Shown piece by piece: positions 33,455 through 45,448 of a stretch of DNA of 64,000 nt; positions within the stretch are counted from its first letter, which is position 1; each line of letters starts with the position of its first letter. The notes below the pieces were generated by a model. It searched no databases and was not told where the DNA came from. It saw only the letters and a list, made by a program, of their open reading frames with translations. Origin of the DNA: Euptelea pleiosperma (lineage: Eukaryota > Streptophyta > Magnoliopsida > Ranunculales > Eupteleaceae); the NCBI GenBank assembly GCA_035048495.1, contig CM068540.1, positions 666,829 through 730,828 on the forward strand. The letters are read 5' to 3'. The position numbers were made by a program, and so were the translations under genes.

Positions 33455-34263
33455 TGGTGGTGTTAGTAAGCCATGTATGTGCTGATTTTGCATAAGATAT
33501 CCAAATATAGGGAAGGAGAGGTGAAGAGGTCATTTGACATTGGCACATGAAGGACGATTCCCTGTACTAAACCCTCAAATCTCTCTCACCCTCTCTCTCT
33601 ATATATATGACGATTGTGTTACTTTCTTATTTATTAAAATTTACTCATGGGTCACCATGTCGGCCACTCAACTCATCAAAGAGCCGATTATTGAGGTGGA
33701 GGTCAATCCAACCATGTACACGGCTATCTGAGTGCTTTTGCCATATGTTTTTCAAGATTTATTTTTTTAATGCAATTGGGTACGTGGCAATAAGCACTTG
33801 GGTACGTGCAGAGAACTCTGTCGTTTCTAACAGTCTGTTGTCATATCATGCAACATGGGCCACATGGCACACTCTTAGAGGACTCTGACCGTGTGGATTT
33901 TTTCCCAATCCCTATAACGACCTACAAAACAAAAATCAGCTTGATTAGTGATTTCAAACATTTGGATCTTTGTACCTCAAATAATGGTCAATAATTCTCA
34001 AATTCCCACGGTTAAAATCAACCCATGAAAATAATTCCAATCCAATGCCTAGAAAACACTAATCAGGCTGATATTTGGTTCGTAGGTCCACGTATGGATT
34101 GACCAAACATCCATATGGTCAAAGTTCTCTAAGAATTTTCCACGTGGCTCACATTGCCCGATGTCATCAGACTTGATGACAACACACTGCCATCAAAGTT
34201 TTACTCTCTTTTTAATATATCTGAGTTGCTCACTCATAGTTAAGAGATGGGTTAGGTTCGGGG
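33455..34263. repeat. Dispersed segment, copy B (copy A at 15612-16450)
   Basis: Collinear with copy A, with scattered substitutions, a shorter CT run near 33590 and a small duplication around GGGTACGTG (33776-33810). The shared right end is CTCACTCATAGTTAAGAGATGGG. There is no coding potential. Confidence 0.8.
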
Positions 34264-35169
34264 GACAATAATTTTAGAGAACGAGTTTTAACCGGTCATC
34301 AACAGAAGTTTTCAATCTCTCTAATGACCGAAAAAATTACACTAAAAAAAAAGAAAATTAAAAATGACAAATTAGAGACTAAAAAAAATGGAAAAAAAAA
34401 AGAGGAAAGAGATCCGATGCCAAGAGAATACTGTAGCCGTAAGAGGTGTGTAGTTGAGAGAGATCGCCAGACGGAGAGCAGCCAAGAGAATAAAACCACA
34501 CATCATCTATTGAAGGTCCTTTTATAGGCTGGGATGTGCAACATTCTTTCCATCTTTAGTAAATTAAGATTTTCTTTTCTTAAAAAATATTTTCAAAGAT
34601 GGAAACAATTATATAAAATATATTTTCTTTTCTCAATAGAATCACTCACCAAATTATTCTTTTTAAAACTTTCTTTTGAAAATCAATAAAATACTTTTCT
34701 TTTCCCAATGGAATCAATCACTAATTTATTCTTTTAAAAAAATTCTTTTGAAAACCAATAAAATATTTTTTTATTTTACAAAAGGAATTTTTCTTTTGAT
34801 AAAAAATTTCTTTCTTAAACATTCCATCATTTTTTTAATTTTCAAAAATCGAAACTACAATTTTATTTTTGGAAAGTCATCCACATGCCTTTTGTAATCT
34901 GGACTGTTCATTTTGTTGTAGTCTAAACCACCTTGGTCCACCAACTTGGCCCATTTCATTGGCCCACATCTTGACCCAACTTCTAGCCCGTCAACCTAGC
35001 CCACCCTTTTGCTCAGATTTAAACTTTTGTACATAAGCTTTTAGACTTGCATGAAGAGTTTAGTTTCTAATAATAATAGGGTCAGAGTAAAGAAGGGGAG
35101 TAAACAGTTTAGGGTATGTCTAATAGTATTTAATAAAGATATAATAGTTAATCAAAAGTTTCTCCCACA
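34264..35169. other. AT-rich spacer ending in a repeat tail
   Basis: A/T-rich sequence with three loosely repeated blocks of TTTTCTTTTC.CAATAGAATCA (about 34625-34790). No gene is seen. The end, 35068-35169, is another copy of the CTAATAATAATAGGG ... GAGTAAACAGTTTAGGG ... CAAAAGTTTCTCCCACA repeat tail, directly followed by the chromovirus LTR. Confidence 0.5.
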
Positions 35170-36619
35170 TGGTCACGGCACGTTTTCACCCCTATCCTTC
35201 CCTCCAAATCAAAGATAATATACAAGAAGGGGGTTGCAAGGAAAGAACAATATAATATTCAGATAAAAAGAAATAGAAGCACATGCGAGTAATTCAAAAC
35301 AATAATTCAACCACTTCCTACCCATAATGAACATGCTTAGAGAAAATAAATATGTAAAAGAAGATACGCACGGTAGGGGTTACCTACCTCTTAAATAGAC
35401 AGTAGATTCGTATTGTGAAGCTTGAAATAATTGTGGAAGGGGAGCTCTACGTTTTCTTTGAGTTCTCCGATGCCGTTGATTCTTAACTATGTTGAAGAGG
35501 TCGATGAGAGGGTTTGAATGCTAGGTTTTGATCTCTTTTTTTATGGTGGGATGAGGGTGTTCTAAGGCTTGAAAATATTTTTTAATGGAGGTTTAATGGA
35601 TGTGCTTCAATGGAGGTTTAATGGATGTGCTTCAATGGAGGAGGATGGAAGAGGATGAGAGATTTTTTTTTGGAGAAATAAGAGAGTGGTGGTTTAGGGT
35701 TTATGAAAGCTCCCAAGCCTTAAGGTTTTCTTAAATAGGTTTAAAAAGTAATCTTTAGGGTTTCTACTCTAGGTGAAATTCGTAACTCTTAAAGGGGTGA
35801 CTTCCTCAACCATCATATTTTAAGTTACTTATGGGTTAAAAATGGGCCCAAGATCCATATGTATCCATTGGGCCTCATTTAAGGTTATTCTTAAGTCCAA
35901 AAGGCCTCTAAATTAGCTTTATGCGCCCATCCCACAATTATAGCTCAATAATTTATGCAATTACTTACATTAACAATTTAAATACTCATTAATTATAATT
36001 ATAACATATTCCATTAAAAGGTGGTGATTTAATATATATATATATATATATATATAATACATGTGGGTCAAATACTATATATTATAACATAATAATATAC
36101 AACAATCATGTATTAATTCAAATAAACTATATTATAAAATTTGAAAGTTCATACAACAAGGTATTGACACATGTCACACACACATAAATCGCATGAAATA
36201 ATTTAAGTACACAAAATTTACAAAAATGCTCAAAGTCCCAGAAAAGTGTCAAGATGACTTCAGAATTATCCCAAATTCGAGATATGGGTTTCTAACCCTA
36301 AGATAAGGTAAGTAGGTTATTTTTGAAAAGTTTTCGGGGCCCGGGGTCAAAAATATTTTTATTATCTTATTAGATCAAGTATATCATCTAGTGTCCAGAA
36401 AAATCCCATGTGAATTATTGTTCATTATTTTTAGCAGGAAATTAGCCCTAAAAGTGAGTTTCAAAAATAGCAAGTTTTTCAAAGTTGTCCGAATCCTACC
36501 AAACTTAACACATGACTTAATATAGGATATCTAAGAATGAAAGTAAGTTGAAACAGCCAAAATTATTCTATGATGGTCAAAAACCATAATACCCCTAGTT
36601 GAAAGTCTGAGGTATTACA
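35170..36619 (-). repeat. Left (3') LTR of the chromovirus, probably truncated
   Basis: In plus-strand reading it runs from TGGTCACGGCACG to GAGGTATTACA and pairs closely with 43406-44802. It has a longer (TA)n run at about 36031-36056 and a locally duplicated TTTAATGGATGTGCTTCAATGGAGG. It lacks any counterpart of 41950-43405, which reads like the rest of an LTR, so about half of it may have been lost at the 35170 junction. Confidence 0.7.
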
Positions 36620-36632
36620 ACCTTCCCCCTTC
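36620..36632 (-). other. Polypurine tract of the chromovirus
   Basis: Minus-strand GAAGGGGGAAGGT is directly followed by the LTR start TGTAATACC. Such a tract primes plus-strand DNA synthesis in LTR retrotransposons. Confidence 0.85.
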
Positions 36633-36652
36633 AAATAATTTCGTCCTCAAAA

Positions 36653-39422
36653 TTAAAAGAAAACATACCACTGTTCAAAGAATAGGTCTGGATACTTCTC
36701 GCGCATCTCGGATTCCAACTCCCAAGTGGCCTCCTCCTGACTGTGATGCTGCCAGAGTACCTTGACGAGTCGGATGGTCTTGGTGCGTAGCACCTGGTCC
36801 TTGGTATCTAAAATACATACAGGTCGCTCCTCGTATGCCACGTCCTCTCGTAGGTGTAGTTTCTGCCAGTCGACAACGTGCGTGGGGTCTAGCTCATATC
36901 TCCAAAGCATCGATACGTGGAAGACATCATGAATGCCTACAAGCTGGGGTGGAAGTGTCAATTGATAGGCAACTTGTCCTACTCTCCTTAGAATCTCGAA
37001 TGGTCCGATGAAGCACGGTGCTAGTTTTCCCTTCTTTCCAAAATATATAGCTCCTCTCCGTGGAGTTACTCTCAGAAAGACTTTGTCACCCACTTGAAAC
37101 TCAAGTGGCCTTCGATGTTTCTCTGCGTAGCTCTTCTGTTGACTCTGTGCTACTAACAGTCGATCTCTAATAATCTTCACTTTCCATGTAGTTTCCTGGA
37201 TGATCTCCGGTCCTGATAAGGAACGTTCTCCAACTTTTGCCCAACACAAGGGCGATCTGCAAAGTCTGTCGTACAAGGCCTCAAATGGTGCCATGCCAAT
37301 GCTCGCCTGAAAATTATTATTGTAAGCAAACTCTGCTAGCGGCAAATGTTCACTCCAACTACCTTCGAAGTCTAAAATGCATGCTCTAAGCATGTCCTCC
37401 AAGATTTGAATGGTCCTCTCTGACTATCCATCTGTCTGAGGGTGATACGCCGTGCTGAGTTGGAGTTGTGTCCCAAGAGCTGCCTGAAGTCCCTGCCAAA
37501 ATTGAGAGGTGAAACGAGGGTCTCGATATGACACTATCGAAAGAGGAATCCCATGAGTTTGACGATCTCGTCAACATAGAGTTGTGCTAATGTTGGCACC
37601 TTGTCGGTTGCCTTCATAGCTAGAAAATGTGTAGACTTGGTTAATCTGTCCACAATCACCCATACTGCATCACGTCCCCGACGAGTTTTCGATAATCCTG
37701 TCACGAAGTCCATTGTGATATGTTCCCATTTCCATTCTGCCACTGGTAATGGTTGTAAGAGTCCTGCTGGTCTCTGGTGCTCTGTCTTCACTTGTTGGCA
37801 AGTGAGACATCTGGAAATGAAAGAGGCGATGTCTCTCTTCATCCCTCTCCACCAAAACTGGCATCTCAAATCCTGGTACATCTTCGTAGCGCCGGGATGA
37901 ATGTGAGCCTGGAGCACTGCGCCTCAGACATGATGTCCTCCCGAAGGTTGGCATCGTCTGCCACGCATAATCGTCCATTAAACCAAATGCTACCATCTGG
38001 CTGAATAGTAAAACCCTCTGGTCCTGAGCCTCTTGAAATCTCTGTTCGTGTAGCCTTCATCTCTGATTGCTGGTCTGAGCCTCAATGATCCTTGGAAATG
38101 GTTGGCTGAGCGACAATACTGAAGATAATCGCCTTATCACCTCGTCGGTATATACGAAAGTCGTATCCTTCAAGGATCTCTGTCCACTTATGCTGCTGTA
38201 AGGCTATACTTGCTAACATACCTTGAGTCTTTCTACTCAACTCGTCTGCAACTACGTTAGCCTTACCTGGATATAGTGCAGCATGAAGTCTTAGTCCTTC
38301 AAGAACTCCATCCATCGTCTCTGTCGCAAGTTGAGCTCCTTCTGGGTGAAAATATACTTTAGACTTTATGGTCCGAGTATACCTCAAACTGTACGTCGTA
38401 CAAGTAACGTCTCCAAATTTTTAGGGCAAAAATATTGATGCAAGTTCCAAGTCGTGCGTCGGGTAATTCTACTCATGAATCTTCAACTGCCTCGAAGCGT
38501 AGGCCACAACTCTCCCGTTCTGCATAAGCACACAACCAAGTCCGCTCCTCGAAGCGTCATTGTAGATCACATAGTTGGCTCCGCTGTCTGGTATAGTCAA
38601 GATTGGGGCCGCCGTAAGCCGACTCTTCAGCTCCTGAAATGATGCTTCACACTGGTCGGTCCATACGAACCTTTCGCCTTTCCTGGTCAGCTTCGTCATT
38701 GGTGCTGCCAAGCTCGAGAATCCCTCAACTAAACGTCTGTAGTAGCCTGCGAGTCCAAGAAAACTGTGTATCTCTGAAATGGTCTTCGGTCGCTCCCAAT
38801 TGGAAATTGCCTCTACTTTTGCTGGGTCTACTGAAATGCTTGCTGCTATGATCACGTGTCCAAGGAACTGAACTTCTTCGATCCAAAATGAATACTTCTC
38901 TCTCTTGGCATATAATTGTTGTTCCCGCAAGGTTTGAAGCATAATTCGGAGATGCTCTGCGTGCTCCTCTGGCGTCTTTGAATAAATCAGAATGTCATCA
39001 ACAAAGACAACTACTAACTGGTCCAAGAAAGGTCAAAAAATACGGTTCATCAAGTCCATGAAGGCCGCTGGTGCGTTCGTCAATCCAAATGGCATGACAA
39101 GAAACTCGTAGTGTCCATATCTGGTCCTGAAAGCTATCTTTTGCACATCTTCATCCTTCACTCGAAGCTGATGATATCTTGACCGTAAGTCAATCTTCAA
39201 AAAGTACCGTGCTCCCCGAAGCTAGTCAAATAAGTCGTCGATGCGAAGTAATGGATATCGATTCTTTACTGTAACTTGGTTGAGCTGTCTATAGTCGATG
39301 CAGAGTCGAAGCGATCCATCCTTCTTCTTTACGAATAACACTGGTGTTCCACATGGTGAAATACTCGGTCTGATAAACCCCCTTTCCTGAAGCTCTTGAA
39401 GCTGATCTTTGAGCTCCTTCAT
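36653..39422 (-). pseudogene. Chromovirus RT, RNase H, integrase and chromodomain, broken
   Basis: RT begins in the frame ending at 39422 ([18 protein letters not shown]) and is stopped by TAG near 39221. It resumes as the [18 protein letters not shown] block, with a stop before [18 protein letters not shown]; the active FVDD lies at about 38994-39008. RNase H (YVIYNDAS) follows to about 38100 with further breaks. Integrase (37534-37917) shows the zinc-binding CLTCQQVK and the first catalytic Asp in ITMDFVTGL; a stop interrupts QTDG-SERT near 37425. The last frame (36653-37402) carries the integrase C-terminus (VGDKVFLRV, GPFEILRRVG) and a chromodomain-like tail with LVKVLWQHHSQEEATWE, which places it among chromoviruses. 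The protein is not functional. Confidence 0.9.
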
Positions 39423-40051
39423 CTCTTATGGTGCCATCGATACAGTGCAATCGATATTGGTGATGTCCCTAGATAGACCTCAATCCTAAACTCCACATCT
39501 CTCTTCGGTGGTAAACCCAATAGTTCCTCTGGAAACACATCAAGGAAGTCCTGAACAACTTCCTCCGACCCGAGTGATGATGCGACGAACTCTTCGCAGA
39601 GCACATGCGCAAAATAACTCGCACTGTCTTCAACACGTCTATTACCATAAAAGTGGAAAACAGAACCATCTGACATCTGGAATGATATCTTTTTCTTAAA
39701 GCAATCCACTGTGACATGGTACGACGGTAACCAATCCATGCCCAGGATAACATCGAAATTAGATAACTCTAGCAGAATCAGATCACCGACCAATTCCTGG
39801 TCTAAAATTCGAAGTGTACAATCTTTACAAATCCTGTTCACTCCAACCCTCCTCTCCATAGGAGTACACACAGATAAGGGGCGAGTCATAAGCTCAGAAC
39901 TCAAGCCCAAGGCAGATGCAAAGGATGTAGCAATAAAAGAATGAGTAGCACTGGAATCGAAAAGAACTCTAGCCCAAGAGTTGAATAATAAAAAATTACC
40001 TTCAACCACATCGTTGGTCGTGTCCTCATCTGAGGTGACTAAAGCGAACAC
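39419..40051 (-). pseudogene. Chromovirus protease region
   Basis: A 210-codon frame with VLFDSSATHSFI where the retroviral-type aspartic protease has LFDSGATHSFI. The Gly after Asp-Ser is replaced by Ser, which would be expected to damage the active-site turn. The flanking VILGMDWLPSYHVTVDC is the conserved C-terminal protease block. It leads into the RT linker (LPPKRDVEF) but ends in a different frame before RT. Confidence 0.85.
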
Positions 40052-40223
40052 TTTGCCTTGTGCTGGTAGAAGTTGCTATTGATGGGGCTGCTACTGAGTC
40101 TGCCTTTGATAAGCCTGCTGCTGGGTCGGCAATGGTGGTGCTCTAGTAGTCTGAGTCTGTTGTTGTAGTGGTGGTGTCGATTGTGGTTGAGCATATGGAA
40201 GGCTGGGCTGTTGCTGCTCACGT

Positions 40224-41160
40224 GGCAATGGGCAGTTAGGTCTGATATGGCCTAGCTGACCACACCCAAAGCATGTCGACTGAGTCTGCTAACCAACTTG
40301 GTGTCCTCCCACTGGCTTGTGAACTGGCAGTTGTCCCATTGGTCGAAAATGTGCTGGCTGCTGGCCTGGCTGGCGAAGTTGCCCTGCCTGGGGTCTTATC
40401 GGACGAAACTAGCTCAGAACAGGTCCATTCTATTGACGAAACTGCCTCGGTGGTCCTAAGGGTCTCGGTGCCCCAGTATGATAAGCTTTCTGTGTGAAAT
40501 GTTGTGGCCCATCTGCTCTCTAGGCGCTTCTGATCATGATGTTGCTCCGTTGATCTCTCTTGCCCCCTGGCATTCAGAATACGCTGAGCCTCCTTGAGGT
40601 CCTGCTCTACAATAGTGGCCCTCTTGACCAAATTACGGTACTCTCTGATCAGTAGTGCTGACAATCTCCCTCGTATCTGGATCCGAAGCCCCCTCTCAAA
40701 ACGTTTGCACTTAGCTGCCTCGGTGGTGACTAAAGTAGATACAAAACGTGATAATTCAGTGAACCTGGCCTCATATTGTGCCACGGTCATCCCTCTCTGT
40801 TGCAGTCGCAAAAATTCCTCCATCTTTGCATCCTTTGAGGTTTCTGAAAAATACTTTTCTAAGAAGATCTCTTCAAACTGCTCCCATAACATAGTAGCAA
40901 TGGTCTTAGTAGATCTGACAGATTCCCACCAATGGTCTGCCTCTCCTATCAACTGATATGCTGCAAGTGTTACCCATTGATCTGCTGGTGCCATAAGGCT
41001 GTTAACATCTTCTTAATCTCCCTAAGCCATCCCTCAGCTATTGTAGGGTCGGGAGTTCTCTCAAACTTCGGTGGTCGAAGCCTCTGGAACTTCTCCAGCC
41101 ACACTGTCGTTTCAACCACATGTGCATGACGCACAAGTCCAAGTGGCTCTACCTGCACTT
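40224..41160 (-). pseudogene. Chromovirus gag with zinc knuckle
   Basis: Two overlapping frames carry gag: one near 40970-41158 (WLEKFQRLRPPKFERTPDP, then WLREIKKML) and one from 40994 (YQLIGEADHWWESVR, EFLRLQQRGMTVAQYEARF, the retrotransposon gag core). After a frameshift near 40520 a CCHC knuckle CFGCGQLGHIRPNCP is encoded at about 40224-40277. A Q-rich linker follows to the protease. Stops and shifts make it non-functional. Confidence 0.88.
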
Positions 41161-43405
41161 GGGCCTAGGCCTGCTGATGCTGCAAGATAGCAGTCATATC
41201 CCTCAAGGCCTGAAATACAGCGGTCATGTCGGGTTGCCCCGCGGCATCACCTTGACCTCCGGCATGTCCTCCTCTAACTGTGTTCCTTCACAACAAAAGG
41301 ATTGTAAGGGAACTATGGTTTAGAAGAAGAACAAAATACACACGACATGTCACCGACACACCATATTAGAACGGAAGGAAAAGAGGCACGAATAACAAAA
41401 TAGAGAAAATGGACGTCTAAAAGTCCAAAGAGTCTAATTCATTAATCAATTTAAGAGTTCTACAAAGTGAAAGTAAAAGCGGAAAGAAATCTAAATCCTA
41501 ATAGGAAACTAGTCTATGATGATGATCTCAGGGGAGATTTCTCTAATGGGGCTGCTTGTGCAGGATTCTTCTGACGAAAGCATCAAGGCGTGATATGCAC
41601 CCTATCTCGCTCTCAAAGTTGCGCATTCTGGGGATCCCGGTGGTGGTTCGGGTACAGTCTCCTCTTCTGAGGACTCTCCATCGTGCGCTGGTATAGAGTT
41701 GGCAGTTGCCAATAAGTCTGGGTCCACCCTTTTCTTCACTCGTCCGTGATTGCCTCTTGAAACTCGTCGCCTTACTGCTACCTTTCCTCTCCTCCAATCC
41801 AATCCGATAATGACTAGCCGTCGTTTCAGTTCTATTGCTTCTGCCCCCAGCTGGTGTCTCTGACCCGAAAATCCATGGGTCAACCTCATACCCGAACCTA
41901 GAGGTGATCTATTAATGCATCATAATGGTTCAAGTATGACTCTAAACCACTAAGATCCATCCTCAAACAAGTCACCAATACCACAATTCACTAAGTGATT
42001 AAACAAATTTCGATAATTAGACCATATAATGAATTATGGAATAAATTATGAGAAAAATATTAAATTAATTATTTTTTAATTTTAAACTATATGGTATTAA
42101 CCTACTATATATGAGGAAGTCTCAAACCAAAAATTAGGTCAAATGGAGAAAATAAATTTTCCTCACATTTTTCCCGTCTTTATAGTGCACCCGGACAGCA
42201 CTGCAGTAAAACAGCTGTCATTTCTTCATTCGATATCCGATTTGGCTATTCCAAAGCCCATTGGATAGCTCTCTGAGTTGGCTACAATATTGAGGTCAAA
42301 GCTCAAATATGCCATATAAATGGTCAAAATTAGGTCTGTCTGGCTCATGTTCAGAATAGACTGGTTCATACCACAGTCAGTGTTTTGGCCATAACTTTCT
42401 GTACAAAACAAATCTGTGAAAACCGTTTATATCGTTGAAAAGCTAACTGACAGACCTTCGAAAAGTTCTTTTATGAAAATCATAAATTATATCAGTTACC
42501 TTACCGAAAATACGTTATAGTTTGGAAATTACAGTTCTATCTTATATAATTTCTAGTGCTTTTATTCTCTCGAGTCCAAAACTCGGTCTAGGTCCATTAA
42601 GGGTCGATTTTCTATTATTAACCACTAATCTACTATCATCATATAAATAACATAATGTCAAATCATTATATTTATCAAATAAAATAATCAAGCATCATCC
42701 ATAAGATAAAGGGACAGGTTCCCAAAGATAGGCCAGAACAAGCCCGAAATCAAAATCAAAGATAACTAGTTTTTATCAATAAAGAGTTTAAAAGACTAGA
42801 ACTCCTCCGATCCCTCTAAAGGCTCGCCGTGATCACTATCCTCGTACACCTCATCGTTGGGTACTTCCCACGAAGAGTCATCCGTCGAGTTAAAGCCCAA
42901 CTCGTCTGTGCGGTGTCACAAAACACTATGAGTCCAACGGACTCAGTAGTGCAACGGGTAACCCCATGGCACTCTTAATCCACATATAATGTTAACTAAG
43001 CATAATCATATGAAGCAAGGATAGAATAAAGCATGTGATAAGCAAGACATAATATCAATATACAACGAATAGTCTACAAGGTATGCAAAGTGTGATGACA
43101 TCCTATCACAATAACTCAACCACTAATGGGTCTCCATCTCCTTCCCTTACTGGGAGCAGCCTTATGGCTCATCTGCAGGATTGTTTGGGGGTCTTTCACC
43201 CTAGGGTTTTCTAACCCTTCTTGCTTAACGACAAAAATAATAAACTTCCTCTCATATAAACCCCCAATGAACATGATAAGCGTAGTGTAAATCAATGTCA
43301 AAATATCTATAACGAGATGAGGGTTAAGGCTAAATACGTTTTTACCTAGAAATATTCTCATGATCGATCCACTAATAAGAACTATCCGTAGTTTTCATTA
43401 GTGCA
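41161..43405 (-). other. Chromovirus leader and probable remainder of the 5' LTR
   Basis: A degenerate primer-binding-site-like TGGTTTAGAGTC is read on the minus strand at about 41938-41949, followed by CTAGGTTCGGGTATGAGGTT-type leader. Frames at 41543-41889 are basic and may be the gag start. The stretch 41950-43405 is non-coding and contains the TTGCACTACTGAGTCCGTTGG / GACGAGTTGGGCTTTAACTCGACGGA series that I associate with the 3' half of Del/Tekay LTRs. If so, the 5' LTR really runs from 44802 to about 41950, about 2.85 kb. Confidence 0.55.
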
Positions 43406-44802
43406 TGGTCACGGCACGTTTTCACCCCTATCCTTCCCTCCAAATCAAAGATAATATACAAGAAGGGGGTTGCAAAGAAAGAATAATATAATATTCAGAT
43501 AAAAAGAAATATAAGCACATGTGAGTAATTCAAAACAATAATTCAACCACTTCCTACCCATAATGAACATGCTTAGAAAAAATAAAATATGTAAAAGAAG
43601 ATATATACAGTAGTGGTTACCTACCTCTTAAATAGACAGTAGATTTGTATTGTGAAACTTGAAATAATGGTGGAAGGAGAGATCCACGTTTTTTTTGAGT
43701 CTCCGATGCCATTGATTCCCAACTATGTTGAAGAGGTCGATAAAAGGGTTTGAATGCTAGGTTTTGATTTCTTTTTTTATGGTGGGATGAGGGTGTTCTA
43801 AGGCTTAAAAAGGTTCTTTAATAGACGTTTAATGGAGGTGCTTCAATGGAGAAAAGAGAAGAGAATGATAGATTTTTTTTCTGAGAAATAAGGGAGTGGT
43901 GGTTTAGGGTTTGTGAAAGCTCCCAAGCCTTAAGGTTTTCTTAAAAAGGTTTAGAAAGTAATCTTTAGGGTATCTATTCTAGGTGAAATTCGTAACTCTC
44001 AAAGGGGTGACTTTTTTAACCCTCAAAAACTCATATTTTAAGTTACTTATGGGTTAATTTATCTATTGGGCCTAATTTAAGGTTATTCTTAAGTCCAAAA
44101 GGCCTCTAAATTAGCTCTATGGTCTCATCCCACAATTATAACTCAATAATTTATGCAATTACTTATATTAACAATTTAAATACTCATTAATTATAATTAT
44201 AACATATTCCATAAAAAGGTGGTGATTTAATATATATAATACATCTGGTTCCTATACTATATATTATAACATAATAATATATAACAATCATGTATTAATT
44301 CAAATAAATTATATTATAAAATTTGAAAGTTCATACAATAAGGTATTGACATATGTCACACACACATAAATCACATGAAATAATTTAAGTACACAAAATT
44401 CACAAAAATGCTCAAAGTCCTGAAAAAGTGTCTAGATGACTTCAGAATGACCCAAAATTCGAGAGATGGGTTTCTAACCCTAAGATAAGGTAAGTAGGTT
44501 ATTTTTGAAAAGTTTTCGGGGCCCGGGGTCAAAAATATTTTTATTATCTTATTAGATCAAGTATATCATCTAGTATCCAGAAAAATCTCCTGTAAATTAT
44601 TGTTCATTATTTTTAGCAGGAAATTAGCCATAAAAGTGAGTTTCAAAAATAGCAAGTTTTTCAAAGTTGTCCGAATCCTATCAAACTTGACACATGACTT
44701 AATATAGGATATCTAAGAATAAAAGTAAGTTCAAACTGCCAAAATTATTCTATGAGGGTCAAATTACCATAATACCCCTAGCTAAAAGTTCGAGGTATTA
44801 CA
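43406..44802 (-). repeat. Right (5') LTR of the chromovirus, paired part
   Basis: It runs from TGGTCACGGCACG to GAGGTATTACA in plus-strand reading and matches 35170-36619 nearly base for base, with scattered substitutions. It has only a short TATATATA run where the left copy has about 13 TA units. Confidence 0.85.
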
Positions 44803-45448
44803 GATACGAACATTGTGGTTTCTTTTTTTCTTTCAAAACTACCTTAATTATATAAAAATTGCTCCCTCTCCCAATCAGCCTACCGTCTATACGTGGTAGG
44901 GTGGTGGTACATTATTTGATAGAAGAATATGCTAAAAAATAATGAAATCCCCACCCTCATGTGTAGATGGTAGGGATGCAACTCGGGCGGGTTGGGTCGG
45001 GTTTGAAGTCAACCCGAATGGAACCCGAGCTTCAAGGTTGTGAGCCCAAGCCCAACCCGAGGTCAGGCCTAAATTTTCCTACTCGAGCCCAACCTGGTCG
45101 GGGCGGGTTGATCAAGTTGGTCAGGTCAGCCAATATCTCAATAAAAAAAATTGCTCAATCTTCAATCAAACTTCGATTCACTGGCAAAAAATGCTATCAC
45201 GATCTAATTATAGTCGTAATAATATACTATAAACAATTATTTCTCAAAAACACTATAAATTCAAAAGACACAAATTTTTTCCATTTATAATTAGAACGAT
45301 GACCATACACCTCTACCGACCATTGATATTGTAACAAGATGCCATGGACTGACAACACAATAATATTGAGTTCTTCTACGTCGATTTATTCTTTGTCAAT
45401 ATTATTCGTGCATATATGGCCTAATATTATTCGTGCAAGAATTTAGTT
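44803..45448. other. Spacer with a GGGTCGGGTT-type repeat end
   Basis: Near 44972-45130 a GC-rich stretch (TAGGGATGCAACTCGGGCGG, GGGTCGGGTT, AACCCGA repeats) resembles the terminal part of a plant hAT-like element. No mate end is seen. CTACCGACCATTGATATTG at about 45315 resembles the subterminal TACCGACCATCGATAT near 48720 and may be a scrap of the CACTA left end. Confidence 0.4.

Larger units (their letters stand above)
35170..44802 (-). mobile_element. Chromovirus (Tekay/Del-like Ty3/gypsy), decayed
   Basis: On the minus strand the order is LTR (right), gag with a zinc knuckle, protease, RT, RNase H, integrase, chromodomain, polypurine tract, LTR (left). The LTR start, TGTAATACCTC, is seen at 44802 and at 36619 in minus-strand reading. 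The tract AAGGGGGAAGGT sits immediately before the latter, and GGACGAAATTATTTGAAGGGGG is the classic Del/Tekay 3' motif. Pol has several stops and shifts. No 5-bp target duplication is evident (left flank CCACA, right flank GATAC), which fits truncation of the left LTR. The target appears to have been the TAATAATAGGG repeat. Confidence 0.88.
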
